DNA of 64,000 bases from assembly GCF_003480915.1 (NCBI RefSeq), contig NZ_QUKD01000010.1:186001-250000 (forward strand), read 5' to 3'. This DNA is from Parabacteroides sp. TM07-1AC (lineage in GTDB: Bacteria; Bacteroidota; Bacteroidia; Bacteroidales; Tannerellaceae). The first letter of the stretch is position 1. Each line of letters begins with the position of its first letter. The notes below the pieces were generated by a model. It searched no databases and had not been told where the DNA came from. It was given only the letters and a program-made list of their open reading frames with translations. Made by a program: the position numbers and the translations under genes. Below, in pieces: positions 35,105-42,467 of this stretch.

Positions 35105-35160
35105 AACCTAAACTTATTTATGAAATAAGAAATAGCTTATTTATGAAATAAGTTTAGGTT
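35105..35160. repeat. left switch site: palindrome with two copies of a 17-bp motif
   Basis: The 17-bp motif CTTATTTATGAAATAAG occurs at 35113-35129 and again at 35136-35152. The whole 56 bp is an imperfect palindrome with 15-nt perfect outer arms (AACCTAAACTTATTT and its complement). The first copy extends to a 21-bp perfect match with the inverted copy at 35541-35561. Confidence 0.88.
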
Positions 35161-35446
35161 GTCTATTTTAGAATATAAATTCTGAAGAAACGACAGCTAT
35201 TATGAAGAGTAAAAAACCAACAATGGAAACTCAAACATGTTTAATTCTACAAAAATCGGTAAGGATATCTTTACTAAATAAAAGTTAAAGCGTGATGGGG
35301 TTAACCGGCTATGTCTAAACATTCTGCCATTTAATATTAGTATAGATTTAGCGGTTGAATTTATATAAAATATAGTATAAATTTCGAGAAGTCTTTATCT
35401 AACCTGAAAACAAACCTAAAGATGTAGATAAAATAGTAAGAAAATG

Positions 35447-35478
35447 TTTCTTTTTTAACAACTAATATCTTAACTTTG
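35447..35478 (+). promoter_or_regulatory. promoter inside the invertible segment, OFF orientation
   Basis: TTTC (35447-35450), a 20-nt spacer and TAACTTTG (35471-35478) match the Bacteroides promoter with one change in the -33 element. It reads toward the recombinase gene's antisense strand. After inversion the -7 box would lie at about 35194-35201 on the minus strand, roughly 175 nt before the DUF3575 start. A weaker opposite match (TAGGTTTG, 35411-35418) also exists. Confidence 0.6.
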
Positions 35479-35540
35479 CATTCAGTAATCATTTTGAGAT
35501 AAATGATAATGCGTGATTTTCAAAAGACTTTATGATATTA

Positions 35541-35561
35541 TTCTTATTTCATAAATAAGTT
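35541..35561. repeat. right switch site (inverted copy)
   Basis: Exact reverse complement of 35111-35131, with core CTTATTTCATAAATAAG. It contains the last three codons and the stop of the recombinase gene, so strand exchange within the repeat would leave the protein unchanged. Confidence 0.88.
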
Positions 35562-36538
35562 CCTTCCATCCGAAAAACACCTCTACCTTTTTGTTTGTTT
35601 ATCAGTATTTTACTAATGGGATCCGTAATCTTTTGATTGGCCTCATTCAGTTCCGGCTGTTCCATCCGATTAAAATATCCGCGGGTGGTCTTTTCATTGG
35701 TATGTCCTAATGCCTGGCTAATCACGGCGATGTCCACATGTAAACGACGAGCCTCCGAAGCCCAGGTATAACGCATTACATAAGAGGTCAGGTTATCAGA
35801 AATCGACAGAAGCCGACCCACTTCTTTCAATGCAGAATTATGATTAGAGAGCATCCCCTTGTATTGCCGATAAGTAGCAGATGCAAACATCACAGGAAAA
35901 AGATAATCCCTCTCGGAAGACTCGTATTTATGAATAATTTGCCACATACCGGAAGTAATCTCAATACATATCTCGATCCCCGTTTTATGACGGTTATATA
36001 CTATAGCTTGTCCTCGGATATTCTTTCGAGTCAGACGAACCATATCAGCAAAAGGCATGCCATAAGCCATGAAACTGAATAGTGCCAAATCGGTAGCCAG
36101 AGTCAGATCGGGACGGTCACGAAAATCAGCTGCCGCCATTTTCTTTACTTGCTGATCAGATAAAGGTTTTTTGACTGTCAGATCACGTTTCAGTTTCAGC
36201 TTGCGAAACGGATGATACCTCATTTCAAACGGCTGTTCGTCGAAAGCTGCATTGTAGACAGCCCTCAGGCTACTCAGATAACTATTAATCGTATTGATCT
36301 TTAATCTTTTTGCCTGCAAATAGGCTTGAAAATCATTTAACAAGGTGGAAGTCAGATCACGAATCGGTATATCCTTGTTTCTTTGAAATCGGTAAAAATG
36401 ACGACCGGCTGCCAAATAAAGGTCAGCTGTACTGTTTTTACCCATCAGTTGTTTACTTTCCGCCCGCTGCCGAATATAGTCGTACAACAAAGGACCTTTT
36501 CTTTTTCGATTGTTTTCTTGTGTTACTTTCATTTCCAT
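35549..36538 (-). CDS. tyrosine site-specific recombinase, probable promoter invertase
   Basis: 329 residues. An N-terminal SAM-like DNA-binding domain (about 15-120) precedes the catalytic domain. The second catalytic Arg is about R256 in SYVMRYTWA, LGHTNEKTT is box III, and the nucleophile should be Tyr288 in RGYFNRM. The box I position reads FMAYGMPFADM without an evident Arg; several Bacteroides recombinases vary here, so loss of activity cannot be concluded. Size and sequence resemble Bacteroidales invertases that flip adjacent promoters. Its 3' end lies inside one of the inverted repeats of the neighbouring segment, and it has a consensus promoter. Confidence 0.85.
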   Translation of the reverse strand: MEMKVTQENNRKRKGPLLYDYIRQRAESKQLMGKNSTADLYLAAGRHFYRFQRNKDIPIRDLTSTLLNDFQAYLQAKRLKINTINSYLSSLRAVYNAAFDEQPFEMRYHPFRKLKLKRDLTVKKPLSDQQVKKMAAADFRDRPDLTLATDLALFSFMAYGMPFADMVRLTRKNIRGQAIVYNRHKTGIEICIEITSGMWQIIHKYESSERDYLFPVMFASATYRQYKGMLSNHNSALKEVGRLLSISDNLTSYVMRYTWASEARRLHVDIAVISQALGHTNEKTTRGYFNRMEQPELNEANQKITDPISKILINKQKGRGVFRMEGTYL

Positions 36539-36587
36539 ACTATTTATAAATTACCCATTACCGTCCTTATAACAGCAAATACGCCCC

Positions 36588-36619
36588 CAAAGATATCTAC
36601 CCCTACCCCCTTTTCCAAA
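36588..36619 (-). promoter_or_regulatory. consensus promoter of the recombinase gene
   Basis: On the minus strand TTTG (36616-36619), exactly 20 nt, then TATCTTTG (36588-36595): a perfect Bacteroides promoter, 50 nt before the recombinase ATG. Confidence 0.8.
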
Positions 36620-36726
36620 TAAAAAAGGAACCGATCCGGTTGGTCGTTGACAAATGTATTAGTTATTATTTGCACACTTCGATCTTTATTACGCAATTTG
36701 CGTTACGTAATTTACGCAATGAAGAT

Positions 36727-37761
36727 ATGTCAACAATTCAACCGAACAATCCTTTCCTGATAGCAGGATATTACGGCCCCGATTATTTCTGTGACAGACA
36801 ACAGGAAACCGGGCAAATAATCAATGCTCTATACAACGAACGCAACCTGACGCTTGTTGCTCCCCGGCGTATGGGAAAAACAGGATTGATCAAACACGTT
36901 TTCTATAAGTTACATGAACAACAACCCGACATTATCACTCTTTATCTCGATATTTATTCGACACAAAACCTGAATGAATTTGTACAGGTGTTCGCCAGCA
37001 CCGTATTAGGCAGTGTCAGTATCGATATTGCGACAGATAAAGAAGAAGCTACTTTAAAAGAGATATTCAATTACCTGCAATCGTCGGAAAAACGTTGCTA
37101 TATCGCCATCGACGAATTCCAGCAAATCACGGAATATCCGGAAAAAGGGGTGGAAGCCTTGTTACGTTCTTACATCCAGTTTTTACCTAATGTCCGTTTT
37201 ATTTTTGCCGGCAGTAAACAGCATGTTATGTAGGAAATGTTTTTGTCGACCAAACGTCCTTTTTATCAAAGTACGCAGACAATAACCATCGGGTGTATCG
37301 ACAGAAAGGCTTATTACGATTTCTCCGCTACTTGGTTTGCCAGACAAAACCTTCTTATAAGTGAAGATACTTTTTCCAGCATTTACGATGAGTTCGAAGG
37401 GCATACATGGTATATTCAAGCCATATTAAACCGCCTGTATGGATATTCCTTAACCCCCGATCAGGAAATGGTGAGTCGTGCTATACGCGAAATCGTCGCA
37501 GAAAATGAATATGGTTATCAAAACTTACTGGCAGCTTATACTTCCGGTGCTATACGTTTAATCAAAGCGATAGCAAAGGAACGGATCGTACTGGAGATCA
37601 ATGCCGGTTCTTTCATTTCCAAATACAAGCTGAAAGCCGCCAGCAGTGTAAATTCTGCTCTTCGTACACTTACGAAAATGGAAATGGTCTACCGGACAGA
37701 AGCCGGTTATATCGTTTACGATCGCTTCTTTGCTATCTGGTTACGCCAACAGCCTTATTAA
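36727..37761 (+). pseudogene. AAA-type ATPase gene interrupted by one in-frame amber codon
   Basis: Two open stretches (to 37230 and from 37237) lie in the same frame, separated only by TAG at 37231-37233. Joined, they give about 344 residues with the layout of the archaeal-type ATPase family: FCDRQQE, Walker A in PRRMGKTGL, Walker B in YIAIDEFQ, the sensor-like FIFAGSKQH, then a C-terminal winged-helix region. The break falls in HVM*EMFLSTKRPFYQS, where family members have an uninterrupted segment, so TAG probably replaced a sense codon such as GAG. The start at 36727 is chosen because the longer frame adds residues that do not fit the family. The 5' region has a run of TTACGCAA-like words. 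Confidence 0.85.
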
Positions 37762-37805
37762 CATCCGACCGTATTATCGTCATTCATTCCATAGCTGTTT
37801 TATAC

Positions 37806-38289
37806 TTATTTCACCTTAGACTGCTTGTGTCCCGGCTCATTGGCAATCAGAGTCTTGTCGTTCAACATATTGAGGTCTTCAGCGGTGAGCCATTCCTCAC
37901 GCAGCTTATCGCCCAGGTACTCCACCGATCCCTTATAAGAGAGGGTCAGAAGCAGGGAAAAGGCCAGGTGGACCAAAGAGGGGTTGTAATCGGGTCTGCG
38001 TTTTTCCATTTGGGCGATAAAACGCAGGATGATGTCCGGTTGCTGAAGGTCGAAACGTAAGGTGCCGAGTACGGTGTATTCCAGCAGGAAATTAAGTGTC
38101 CGCTCCCAATCGCGGGTAAACAGACGGGTGAGAAAGACCTGGAAACGTACGGTCATTATATCCCATTCGTTGAAGGCTGCTTTGTAAGCTAAGCGGAGGT
38201 AATACAAACGGTAAACGTGCGCTTAACTTGAACATCGCTAAACGCTTACGAGATTGTTTCGGAATTCCTGCAGATTTTATACTTGACAA
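37806..38289 (-). pseudogene. unrecognised gene remnant, probably frameshifted
   Basis: An open frame from 38207 to 37806 gives 133 residues with no normal ATG; it would need a TTG start. It reads YYLRLAYKAAFNEWDIMTVRF and then a helical stretch. A second frame upstream (38289 to about 38220) reads SAGIPKQSRKRLAMFKLSA and would run into the first if one base were gained or lost near 38220. I do not recognise the family. A terminator-like hairpin follows at 38299. Confidence 0.4.
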
Positions 38290-38625
38290 TATCTAATACA
38301 AAAAACCGGCTAACTTCACAGTTTGCCGGTTTTTTTTGCTCAATCCACTATTCTGAATCAGATCCTTTAATTTATTGATATTCATTTGCAAGTTTATTCA
38401 TCTGATTAACGAAAGTTTATTTGAAATTAACAGCAATTTTATTTGCACTTCATGAGACCTTGCTTTAATTTACACTATAAAGTTGACGCAATCCGTTGGG
38501 AATCGCCAAATAAAACGGATGCAAAATGACGCAAATAGATTATTAAACTCTATAAAAAAAGGAGATCACCCAACATTGATAGGAATATCAATCTTCCCAG
38601 AAGAGTAAAAATAAATATGAAAGCC
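38208..38625. other. non-coding stretch before the DUF5053 cassette
   Basis: Apart from the remnant's upstream frame and the terminator at 38299, I see no gene here. It is AT-rich with several TTTATTTG-like words around 38390-38450 but no complete promoter pair before 38626. Confidence 0.5.
38299..38337 (+). terminator. bidirectional terminator, twin of the one at 39382
   Basis: A stem AAAAAACCGGC/GCCGGTTTTTT with a 14-nt loop and T-runs on both strands. Stem core and loop (CCGGCTAACTTCACAGT) are shared with the terminator at 39382, so one is a duplicate of the other. Confidence 0.8.
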
Positions 38626-38657
38626 TTTGTAGATAAACAAATGTTTATCTACCTTTG
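38626..38657 (+). promoter_or_regulatory. consensus promoter with a palindromic operator inside
   Basis: TTTG (38626-38629), 20 nt, TACCTTTG (38650-38657). The spacer region is filled by a perfect inverted repeat, GTAGATAAAC-AAAT-GTTTATCTAC (38629-38652), overlapping both promoter boxes. A dimeric repressor bound there would block transcription. Confidence 0.85.
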
Positions 38658-38658
38658 T

Positions 38659-38672
38659 TGTGTCAAGATCTT
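38659..38672. repeat. 14-bp inverted repeat, left copy
   Basis: TGTGTCAAGATCTT, just after the -7 box. Its exact complement AAGATCTTGACACA is at 39356-39369, at the end of the second gene. A shorter inverted match (CTAAAAGATCTT) lies between the two genes at 38878-38889. Confidence 0.85.
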
Positions 38673-38676
38673 TTAG

Positions 38677-38850
38677 ATGGATGATAACCAAAATGAGCTA
38701 AAGGCTCTGATAGAACATGAAAAGAACAATCTTCTGTTCTATTCTCTTTACTGGGATATTTTAGTACAAAGTACCTCGGAAAGAGAACTTGAAAAACAAA
38801 TCGACCAGCATTTAGACCGGTTGATATTGTTACTCAAGTTGAAAGGTTAG
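38677..38850 (+). CDS. small hypothetical protein, 57 residues
   Basis: ATG at 38677, 19 nt after a consensus promoter. The product is mostly helical and charged (ALIEHEKNNLLFY, ERELEKQIDQHLDRLILLLKL) with an evident amphipathic C-terminal helix, no signal peptide and no recognised domain. Its position between a repressible-looking promoter and the DUF5053 gene suggests a two-gene unit; a hairpin with a UUCG loop follows. It could be a small regulator or partner of the second protein. Confidence 0.6.
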   Translation: MDDNQNELKALIEHEKNNLLFYSLYWDILVQSTSERELEKQIDQHLDRLILLLKLKG

Positions 38851-38855
38851 CAGTT

Positions 38856-38875
38856 AGTACCCCTTCGGGGGTACT
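38856..38875 (+). other. intercistronic hairpin with UUCG loop
   Basis: AGTACCCC-TTCG-GGGGTACT, an 8-bp perfect stem with a very stable tetraloop. No T-run follows, so it is more likely an mRNA structure or processing element than a full terminator. Confidence 0.65.
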
Positions 38876-38915
38876 CTCTAAAAGATCTTTTCACTAGACT
38901 TTAAATACAAAATAT

Positions 38916-39356
38916 ATGGCAAATAAGGAACAAATCAATCAGGAACTGGAAGCATTGAAAAGTAAGTTCATGCTCTTGAATACAGACGAAGAACGTAACG
39001 CGTTTCGTTCTGAAGTGAAGGCGTTTGCCAACTCAAAAAGCGACGAAGAAAAGCAGTTGGTTAGTGAAGCTTTTATCGAAGGAGCGAATAAAGCTTGCGC
39101 AAGAGTCGATAAACTAATCGATGACGTGCTTAGGAATAAACTTGATGGCATATATGAATCAGTATCCTGGTCTTACATTGCCCGTACCTATTTCAACAAA
39201 AGTCGTGCGTGGTTAAGCCAGCGTATAAACGGATTAATGATTCATGGCAAAGAAGCGCAATTCACCAATGAAGAAAAACAAACATTATTACAAGCACTCC
39301 GCGACATAAGCGGAAAAATAGAACGAACAGCTCGGGTTATCGAGCAAACCCTCTGA
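38916..39356 (+). CDS. DUF5053-like protein, probable DNA-binding helix-turn-helix
   Basis: 146 residues, cytoplasmic, largely helical. The segment SWSYIARTYFNKSRAWLSQRINGLMIHGKE resembles the DUF5053 proteins common in Bacteroides, and IARTYFNKSRAWLSQRI reads like a helix-turn-helix. FTNEEKQTLLQALRDI follows as in that family. A DNA-binding protein downstream of a promoter with a built-in palindrome suggests autoregulation. Its function is unknown. Its stop codon overlaps the right copy of a 14-bp inverted repeat. Confidence 0.75.
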   Translation: MANKEQINQELEALKSKFMLLNTDEERNAFRSEVKAFANSKSDEEKQLVSEAFIEGANKACARVDKLIDDVLRNKLDGIYESVSWSYIARTYFNKSRAWLSQRINGLMIHGKEAQFTNEEKQTLLQALRDISGKIERTARVIEQTL

Positions 39357-39369
39357 AGATCTTGACACA
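39356..39369. repeat. 14-bp inverted repeat, right copy
   Basis: AAGATCTTGACACA, the exact reverse complement of 38659-38672. In the transcript the two would pair and enclose both genes. Confidence 0.85.
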
Positions 39370-39381
39370 TTTACAGAGAAC

Positions 39382-39419
39382 AAAAGCCCGGCTAACTTCA
39401 CAGTCTGCCGGGCTTTTTT
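39382..39419 (+). terminator. terminator after the DUF5053 gene
   Basis: Stem AAAAGCCCGGC/GCCGGGCTTTT with the same loop as the hairpin at 38299, followed by a T-run, 26 nt after the stop codon. Confidence 0.88.
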
Positions 39420-39491
39420 GCCAAAATTCAAAATTCGTCACTATAACCAAACATTCTCTACTCTATTTTAATATATACTATCACCGGACTA

Positions 39492-40186
39492 TTATTCCAG
39501 ATTGATCACTTTGTGGTTCAGTCTTTTCATTACGCCTCCGTCGAACGAATCCAGATAGATTTGCGTGGTCCGTTCGCTGGCATGTCCCAGGTAAGAGCTA
39601 ATGACGGCTGTAGGCATCAGTTTATTACGTGCTGCCGTAGCCCATGAGTGACGCGCCATATAGGAGGACAGGGATTCGGTGATATCTGCCATTGCCGCAA
39701 TCTTTTTCAAGTGGCGGTTGAAGGTTACCAACGCACTCCGATAGTGTTTATAGTTTTCCGCGTCGTCGGCATCGTCGGATAATACTGGCCAAACATAACG
39801 GCTATCGGTACGATACCTCTCGATGATTTCCTGTAGCGGAGATTCCGCAAAAAAGGGTTCATACGGGGCCTGATCACTTTCTCTTTCACGGCTTTGTTAT
39901 AGATGGCTCGCAGGTTCCGCAGATAGTAATGTACGGTATTCTCACAACATCCTTCCTGCAGCAACCAGCCCTCATAGGCTTTCAGCATCTCGAACCGAAA
40001 CAACTGAAACGGTACCCGTTGACTCCCGGTAAACTGCACCAGCGATTTCACGCTATTCCGATAGGCCTGTGCCATCCCATAGCGTCTTCCTCTCTCCATC
40101 TCATCTATCACCCCCAATGCATAAACCACAAACCCATTCCGCGCCATTCCTTTTTTCTTCATCTGATTGTTCTCTTCCATATTCAT
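39492..40186 (-). pseudogene. tyrosine recombinase remnant, catalytic core deleted
   Basis: The 5' part (from 40186) encodes the N-terminal DNA-binding domain up to VIRPRMNPF. The 3' part, in another frame, runs from FAESPLQEIIERYR through SSYMARHSWATAA and LGHASERTTQIYLDSF to the stop at 39492. At the junction near 39855 the frame changes, and about 80-90 residues present in intact relatives, including catalytic boxes with Arg I and Lys, are absent. The nucleophile Tyr remains but the protein cannot be functional. It is related in style to the intact recombinase at 35549 but not a close copy. Confidence 0.8.
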
Positions 40187-40246
40187 TTTCTTGTTTAAAT
40201 TGTTATTGGCATGGAATATAACAGAAAAAGAGAGGGGATGGGTTTG

Positions 40247-40408
40247 GAGAGGATACCAAGATGGTACAATTAAGTTAATACTTCGATCCGGGCACGAAAC
40301 TCATCTATGCGATTTTTAAATACCATTGAGGTACGATTAAACTTTGCTACGCTCTTACAATTCCGCGAATACGAATGGTTTTAAATACCACTAAGGTACA
40401 ATTATACT
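40247..40408 (-). CRISPR. left CRISPR array, degenerate, minus orientation (3 repeats, 2 spacers)
   Basis: Three repeats read on the minus strand: about 40379-40408, 40314-40343 and 40247-40276. All are diverged from the 30-bp repeat of the right array, but keep TTTAAATACCA and GGTAC(A/G)ATTA. The spacers are 35 nt (40344-40378) and 37 nt (40277-40313), the same size as in the right array, so this is a true but decaying array. Repeat orientation is opposite to the right array. Confidence 0.8.
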
Positions 40409-40693
40409 ATGCAAATATAAAAAACACTTGGACAAATTGGATAATAAAACTTACAGATATATTAATATAATGTATATTTGGAAGCGTTATTCTACTCTAG
40501 TGACCTATGATGTAAAATAGGTTTTTAGTACAGTAGAAACATATGGCTTGGAAGGTATAAGAGTTATATGATAGTTGTCGATCCCCGGGGTATTTTATAC
40601 AATTGAAGGTCGACAACTTTCATTGATAAATAAAGAAGGGACAAACAGGCTTAGAGAGTGTTTAGAATAAGGAGAACCTAAAAATTTTATAGG
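40409..40693. other. shared leader between two divergent CRISPR arrays
   Basis: AT-rich, non-coding. It has a minus-strand TATATTTG box at 40412-40419, directly before the left array, and a plus-strand TATATTTG box at 40473-40480. A hairpin with arms AGTTGTCGA and TCGACAACT (40573-40581, 40610-40618) encloses CCCCGGGG. Confidence 0.6.
40412..40419 (-). promoter_or_regulatory. -7 box reading into the left CRISPR array
   Basis: TATATTTG on the minus strand, 4 nt before the first repeat of the left array. The -33 element is not clear. Confidence 0.45.
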
Positions 40694-40982
40694 GGTTTAA
40701 TTGTACCTTAGTGGTATTTAAAGTCGCAAAGCACTCAAGTCGGTACAAACCGTATTCCGGTTTAATTGTACCTTAGTGGTATTTAAAGGAGACAATAGTG
40801 TCTCCATCTTCCATTTCCTTTTTGGTTTAATTGTACCTTAGTGGTATTTAAAGTGTTTATAGCGGATGTAGTCATCGGTGGCATTAATTGGTTTAATTGT
40901 ACCGTATGGTATTTAAAACGGAAATAGATAGTCGGCAGTTCGTCGATAATGTACTTTAATCGTACCTTGGTGGTATAAATCT
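40694..40982 (+). CRISPR. right CRISPR array (3 identical and 2 degenerate repeats, 4 spacers)
   Basis: Identical 30-bp repeats at 40694-40723, 40759-40788 and 40824-40853 start GGTTTAATTGTACC and end GTGGTATTTAAAG, like type I-B repeats of the GTTTTAATTGTACC form. A fourth at 40890-40918 has lost a base, and the fifth at about 40953-40982 is more diverged, as expected at the leader-distal end. Spacers are 35, 35, 36 and 34 nt. Transcription is rightward, toward the cas genes. Confidence 0.95.
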
Positions 40983-41108
40983 TATTCTAACTTTTTCTAA
41001 TAGCGAAATCATCTGTTAATCAAAGACAATCCTCTCTTCAATGGGAGTACTCGTCATTTAAAGTCATAAATAAAGCAAGAGATTCATAGGTTATGCCAAA
41101 ATTATAGT

Positions 41109-41116
41109 TATATTTG
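41109..41116 (+). promoter_or_regulatory. candidate -7 box of the cas operon
   Basis: TATATTTG matches TAnnTTTG, 87 nt before the cas6 ATG and 126 nt after the last CRISPR repeat. No good -33 element is visible. Confidence 0.45.
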
Positions 41117-41203
41117 GGAGAAACACAGTATACTATTAACTTACTTAGATTATATCTATACATTATATAATATATAACCTAAATATAATACCAGAATTAC
41201 TAT

Positions 41204-41863
41204 ATGAGAATACATCTATCAACGAGCGCCAACAACGAACTCGTTCCTTTCAATTACCAGCAGAAACTTATTGGAGTTTTGCACCGTTGGCTTGGGACAA
41301 ACGAACTTCACGATAAAATATCCTTATACTCTTTCTCATGGTTAAAAGGAGGAAAAAGATATAAAAACGGACTCAATTTTCCTTATGGCGCCAACTGGTT
41401 TATCTCTTTTTGTGAAGAGAAATATGTCAAGACCATAATAAAAGCAATAATGGACTCACCGGATATGTTTTGCGGAATGAAAGTCGAAGGGATTATCATT
41501 CAGGAAACGCCCGATTTATCCACCCAAAATCATTTTCAACTCGGAAGCCCTGTCTTTATAAAACGCTTTTATGACGACAACCATAAACACTTCACCTATA
41601 AAGACGAGAACAGCGGAGAGTTGATGGCAGAAACTCTGAGGCATAAAATGCAGATTGCCGGATTACCGGAAGATCCTTCTCTAAAGATTGAGTTCGACCT
41701 TAGTTATCCCAATAAGAAAGAAAAACTCGTTACGATCCATAACATCAGTAATAAATGCAGTATGTGTCCCCTGATTATTCATGGTACACCTCTGACAAAA
41801 GCCTTCGCATGGAATTGCGGTATCGGATCTTTAACTGGTAGTGGTTGCGGTTCAATAATCTAA
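41204..41863 (+). CDS. cas6: Cas6 CRISPR RNA endoribonuclease
   Basis: 219 residues, within the usual Cas6 range. The C-terminal glycine-rich loop GIGSLTGSGCGSI is the family signature, and the N-terminal half (HLSTSANNELVPFNYQQKLIGVLHRWLG) matches the first ferredoxin-like fold, with a His in the region used for catalysis. It would cut the array transcripts within each repeat to release crRNAs. It is the first gene after the array, and cas5 follows 10 nt downstream. Confidence 0.92.
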   Translation: MRIHLSTSANNELVPFNYQQKLIGVLHRWLGTNELHDKISLYSFSWLKGGKRYKNGLNFPYGANWFISFCEEKYVKTIIKAIMDSPDMFCGMKVEGIIIQETPDLSTQNHFQLGSPVFIKRFYDDNHKHFTYKDENSGELMAETLRHKMQIAGLPEDPSLKIEFDLSYPNKKEKLVTIHNISNKCSMCPLIIHGTPLTKAFAWNCGIGSLTGSGCGSII

Positions 41864-41873
41864 TAGTCACATT

Positions 41874-42467
41874 ATGTATTACGTAGTAAAATACTCAGGC
41901 CCTTTCGGATTTATTAAACCTTGGACAGCAGTCAGAGATAGCGAAACATTCAGTCTGCAATTTCTGATCACTTCCACGATAGAAGGGATTGAAAAAAAAC
42001 TTTTCCCGGAATTGCTGAATACGACGGAAAGAGTTCAGAAAATAAGCAGATACCGCCTGAACTACTGCGGGCTGGATTCGCAACAGGAACGAACGTGGTC
42101 TAAAGGAGGATTTGTCAAAGAGAAAAAGAAAGACACGCAAGGGAATGTCTATTATCTTCCTAAAAACATTAGCATCATTACCCGAGGCGTTCTTCTATAT
42201 CCTCATTTGTATCTCGCCTTCGAGAACAATGACGATGCATTGCGCGCCGCCAAACAATCTATCTGCTTATGCAGGAATGAAGATATATTACTGCCGGATC
42301 GTCCGATCGAAATGTCGGCTGACGAATTTGAACAGATAGAAGGTTTCGAATGGATACCTTCCGACGAAGTGAAAGGATTCAAAGCCGGATATAACAGATA
42401 TCACGGAGGGGAAGAGATGTATGGCGTATTACATGTGAAAGGTAATCCGATTAGAAGTACCCTATGA
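41874..42467 (+). CDS. cas5: Cas5 Cascade subunit
   Basis: 197 residues. The N-terminus GPFGFIKPWTAVRDSETFS is the characteristic Cas5 start, forming the RAMP fold that holds the crRNA 5' handle in type I Cascade. Its stop overlaps the cas3 start by 4 nt (ATGA), so translation is coupled. Placement between cas6 and cas3 is not the usual order of type I-B operons, where cas5 commonly follows cas7. Confidence 0.9.
   Translation: MYYVVKYSGPFGFIKPWTAVRDSETFSLQFLITSTIEGIEKKLFPELLNTTERVQKISRYRLNYCGLDSQQERTWSKGGFVKEKKKDTQGNVYYLPKNISIITRGVLLYPHLYLAFENNDDALRAAKQSICLCRNEDILLPDRPIEMSADEFEQIEGFEWIPSDEVKGFKAGYNRYHGGEEMYGVLHVKGNPIRSTL

Larger units (their letters stand above)
35111..35561. promoter_or_regulatory. 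probable invertible promoter segment for the fimbrial operon
   Basis: 21-bp perfect inverted repeats at 35111-35131 and 35541-35561 bracket a gene-free stretch of about 410 bp between a fimbrial operon and a tyrosine recombinase gene. The interior is AT-rich and holds one near-consensus promoter pointing right, away from the operon. This is the arrangement of phase-variable promoters in Bacteroidales. No convincing gene is seen inside; a 28-codon frame at 35202-35288 is unsupported. Confidence 0.75.

Noticed and set aside
35202..35288. 28-codon frame inside the invertible segment
   Set aside because: Too short, no promoter or similarity; the segment is better explained as regulatory.
35549..36538. 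Intact recombinase judged inactive because box I lacks an obvious Arg
   Set aside because: Related Bacteroidales recombinases vary at this place, so a visual alignment cannot support inactivity.
36690..36722. TTACGCAA-rich words before the ATPase pseudogene as an operator
   Set aside because: Suggestive repeats, but irregular in spacing and with no matching promoter boxes; not enough to call a site.
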